Assembly (NCBI GenBank): GCA_964401685.1
Contig: CAYNZH010000041.1
Location: forward strand, 1 to 15,371
Length of the DNA: 15,371 bases
Source: DASRQK01 sp964401685
GTDB taxonomy: Bacteria; Bacteroidota; Bacteroidia; Sphingobacteriales; Sphingobacteriaceae
Direction of reading: 5' to 3'
In this document: positions 14,740 through 15,371 of the stretch, piece after piece
How positions within the stretch are numbered: position 1 is the first letter of the stretch
Layout: every line of letters starts with the position of its first letter
The notes under the pieces: model-generated
The model's input: only the letters and a program-made list of their open reading frames with translations
Databases searched by the model: none
Told to the model about the DNA's origin: nothing
Made by a program: the position numbers and the translations under genes

Positions 14740-14753
14740 TTCCCTGTCGTTTT
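14715..14753. terminator. Bidirectional terminator overlapping the stop codon of the LEA14-like gene
   Basis: A 16-bp perfect stem (14715-14730 with 14738-14753; ACGACAGGGAATT paired to its complement) with a 7-base loop. The plus strand ends the stem in TTTT, and the minus strand ends it in TTTTT. The stop codon TAA (14737-14739) sits at the loop edge. It lies between convergent genes and fits termination in both directions. Confidence 0.9.
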
Positions 14754-14768
14754 GATTATGCGTTGAGG

Positions 14769-15371
14769 TTATTTCTTGTTCGACGGATTATTACCCGGCT
14801 TAGCAATGGACGATCTCATGTCCGTATCTGCCTGAATGTTTTGGAACTTATAGTAATCCATTACCCCAAGATTTCCGCTTTTAAACGCTTCAGCAATTGC
14901 TAAAGGAACCTGAGACTCTGCCTCAATTACTTTTGCCCGTGCCTCCTGTGCTTTTGATCTCATCTCCTGTTCAGATGCTACAGCCATCGCTCGCCGTTCC
15001 TCTGCCCTGGCGTTGGCCACTTTCAAATCAGCCTCTGCCTGATCGGTTTGCAACTTCGCACCCACGTTTTCACCGATATCCATATCCGAAATATCAATAG
15101 AAAGAATCTCAAACGCAGTTCCACTATCCAAACCCTTAGATAATACAGTTTTTGAAATTCGGTCTGGGCTTTCGAGCACTTCTTTATGGTTGGTGGAGGA
15201 ACCGATGGTGGAAACAATTCCCTCTCCTACCCTTGCTAGAATGGTCTCTTCGCCGGCACCTCCGACAAGTTGGTTGATATTGGCACGAACTGTCACCCGC
15301 GCACGTGCAATCAATTGTATACCATCCTTAGCGACGGCCGAAACCGAGGGTGTATTGATCACGCGGGGATT
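14769..15371 (-). CDS. floA: Flotillin-like protein FloA (5' end outside window)
   Basis: 201 residues of the C-terminal part are present and the frame is open to the right edge, so the N-terminal membrane hairpin and about 130 residues are missing. TPSVSAVAKDGIQLIARARVTVRANINQLVGGAGEETILARVGEGIVSTIGS is the SPFH domain as in FloA (formerly YqfA/UPF0365). ISDMDIGENVGAKLQTDQAEADLKVANARAEERRAMAVASEQEM and on is the Ala/Glu-rich coiled coil of flotillins, followed by VPLAIAEAFKSGNLGVMDYYKFQNIQADT, also conserved. FloA proteins assemble in membrane microdomains and organise membrane fluidity and protein complexes. In other genomes an nfeD gene often lies upstream of floA; that side is outside this window. 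Confidence 0.94.
   Translation of the reverse strand, partial: NPRVINTPSVSAVAKDGIQLIARARVTVRANINQLVGGAGEETILARVGEGIVSTIGSSTNHKEVLESPDRISKTVLSKGLDSGTAFEILSIDISDMDIGENVGAKLQTDQAEADLKVANARAEERRAMAVASEQEMRSKAQEARAKVIEAESQVPLAIAEAFKSGNLGVMDYYKFQNIQADTDMRSSIAKPGNNPSNKK

Noticed and set aside
1..15371. Mobile elements, CRISPR arrays, tRNA or rRNA genes, toxin-antitoxin or defence genes
   Set aside because: Looked for direct repeats, transposase-like proteins, cloverleaf-like stretches in the gaps and small two-gene modules; none found. All sizeable frames belong to housekeeping or envelope families.

Overview
The window comes from a member of the Bacteroidota, probably a marine or freshwater Saprospirales/Cytophagales-like lineage (the phylum is well supported, the order is a guess). 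The evidence is: several upstream regions carry the Bacteroidota -7 element TAnnTTTG, twice with a TTG at the expected 20-base spacing; start codons are preceded by A/T-rich DNA rather than strong Shine-Dalgarno sites; lipoproteins are of a typical Bacteroidota kind; and gene content includes FloA, a LEA14-like lipoprotein and a PBP1-fold lipoprotein. Nearly all of the DNA is coding and no mobile element, CRISPR array, tRNA or rRNA was seen.

Layout. Positions 1-3418 (minus strand) hold a run of three genes: a TIGR01777-type SDR epimerase, guaA (GMP synthase), and a periplasmic-binding-fold lipoprotein cut by the window edge, whose start lies inside guaA. Divergent from these, at 3529-4749, is a cryptochrome/photolyase of the DASH type with unusual substitutions at flavin and substrate positions. 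Next on the plus strand come sucA and sucB (2-oxoglutarate dehydrogenase E1 and E2, 4806-8872), a terminator, then a class I cysteine desulfurase and an A-type Fe-S carrier (8983-10533) ending at a strong hairpin. Converging on that hairpin from the right are lpdA (E3) and an azurin-like lipoprotein (10625-12592, minus strand). A 376-base gene-free stretch (12593-12968) holds promoters in both directions, a hairpin, a five-codon reading frame and a 9-bp inverted repeat. The plus-strand operon kdsC-maf-LEA14-like lipoprotein follows (12969-14739), ending at a bidirectional terminator shared with a flotillin-like floA that is cut by the right edge.

How the genes fit together. The central block is metabolic: E1, E2 and E3 of 2-oxoglutarate dehydrogenase all lie within 7.3 kb, with two Fe-S biogenesis genes between E2 and E3. 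This is a sensible grouping because the lipoyl group on E2 is made by the Fe-S enzyme LipA. The rest is housekeeping (GMP synthesis, KDO synthesis, nucleotide-pool hygiene) and cell-envelope genes. I see no convincing evidence of a wholly new multi-gene system. The two places most worth a second look are the diverged DASH-type protein and the structured intergenic region at 12690-12935.
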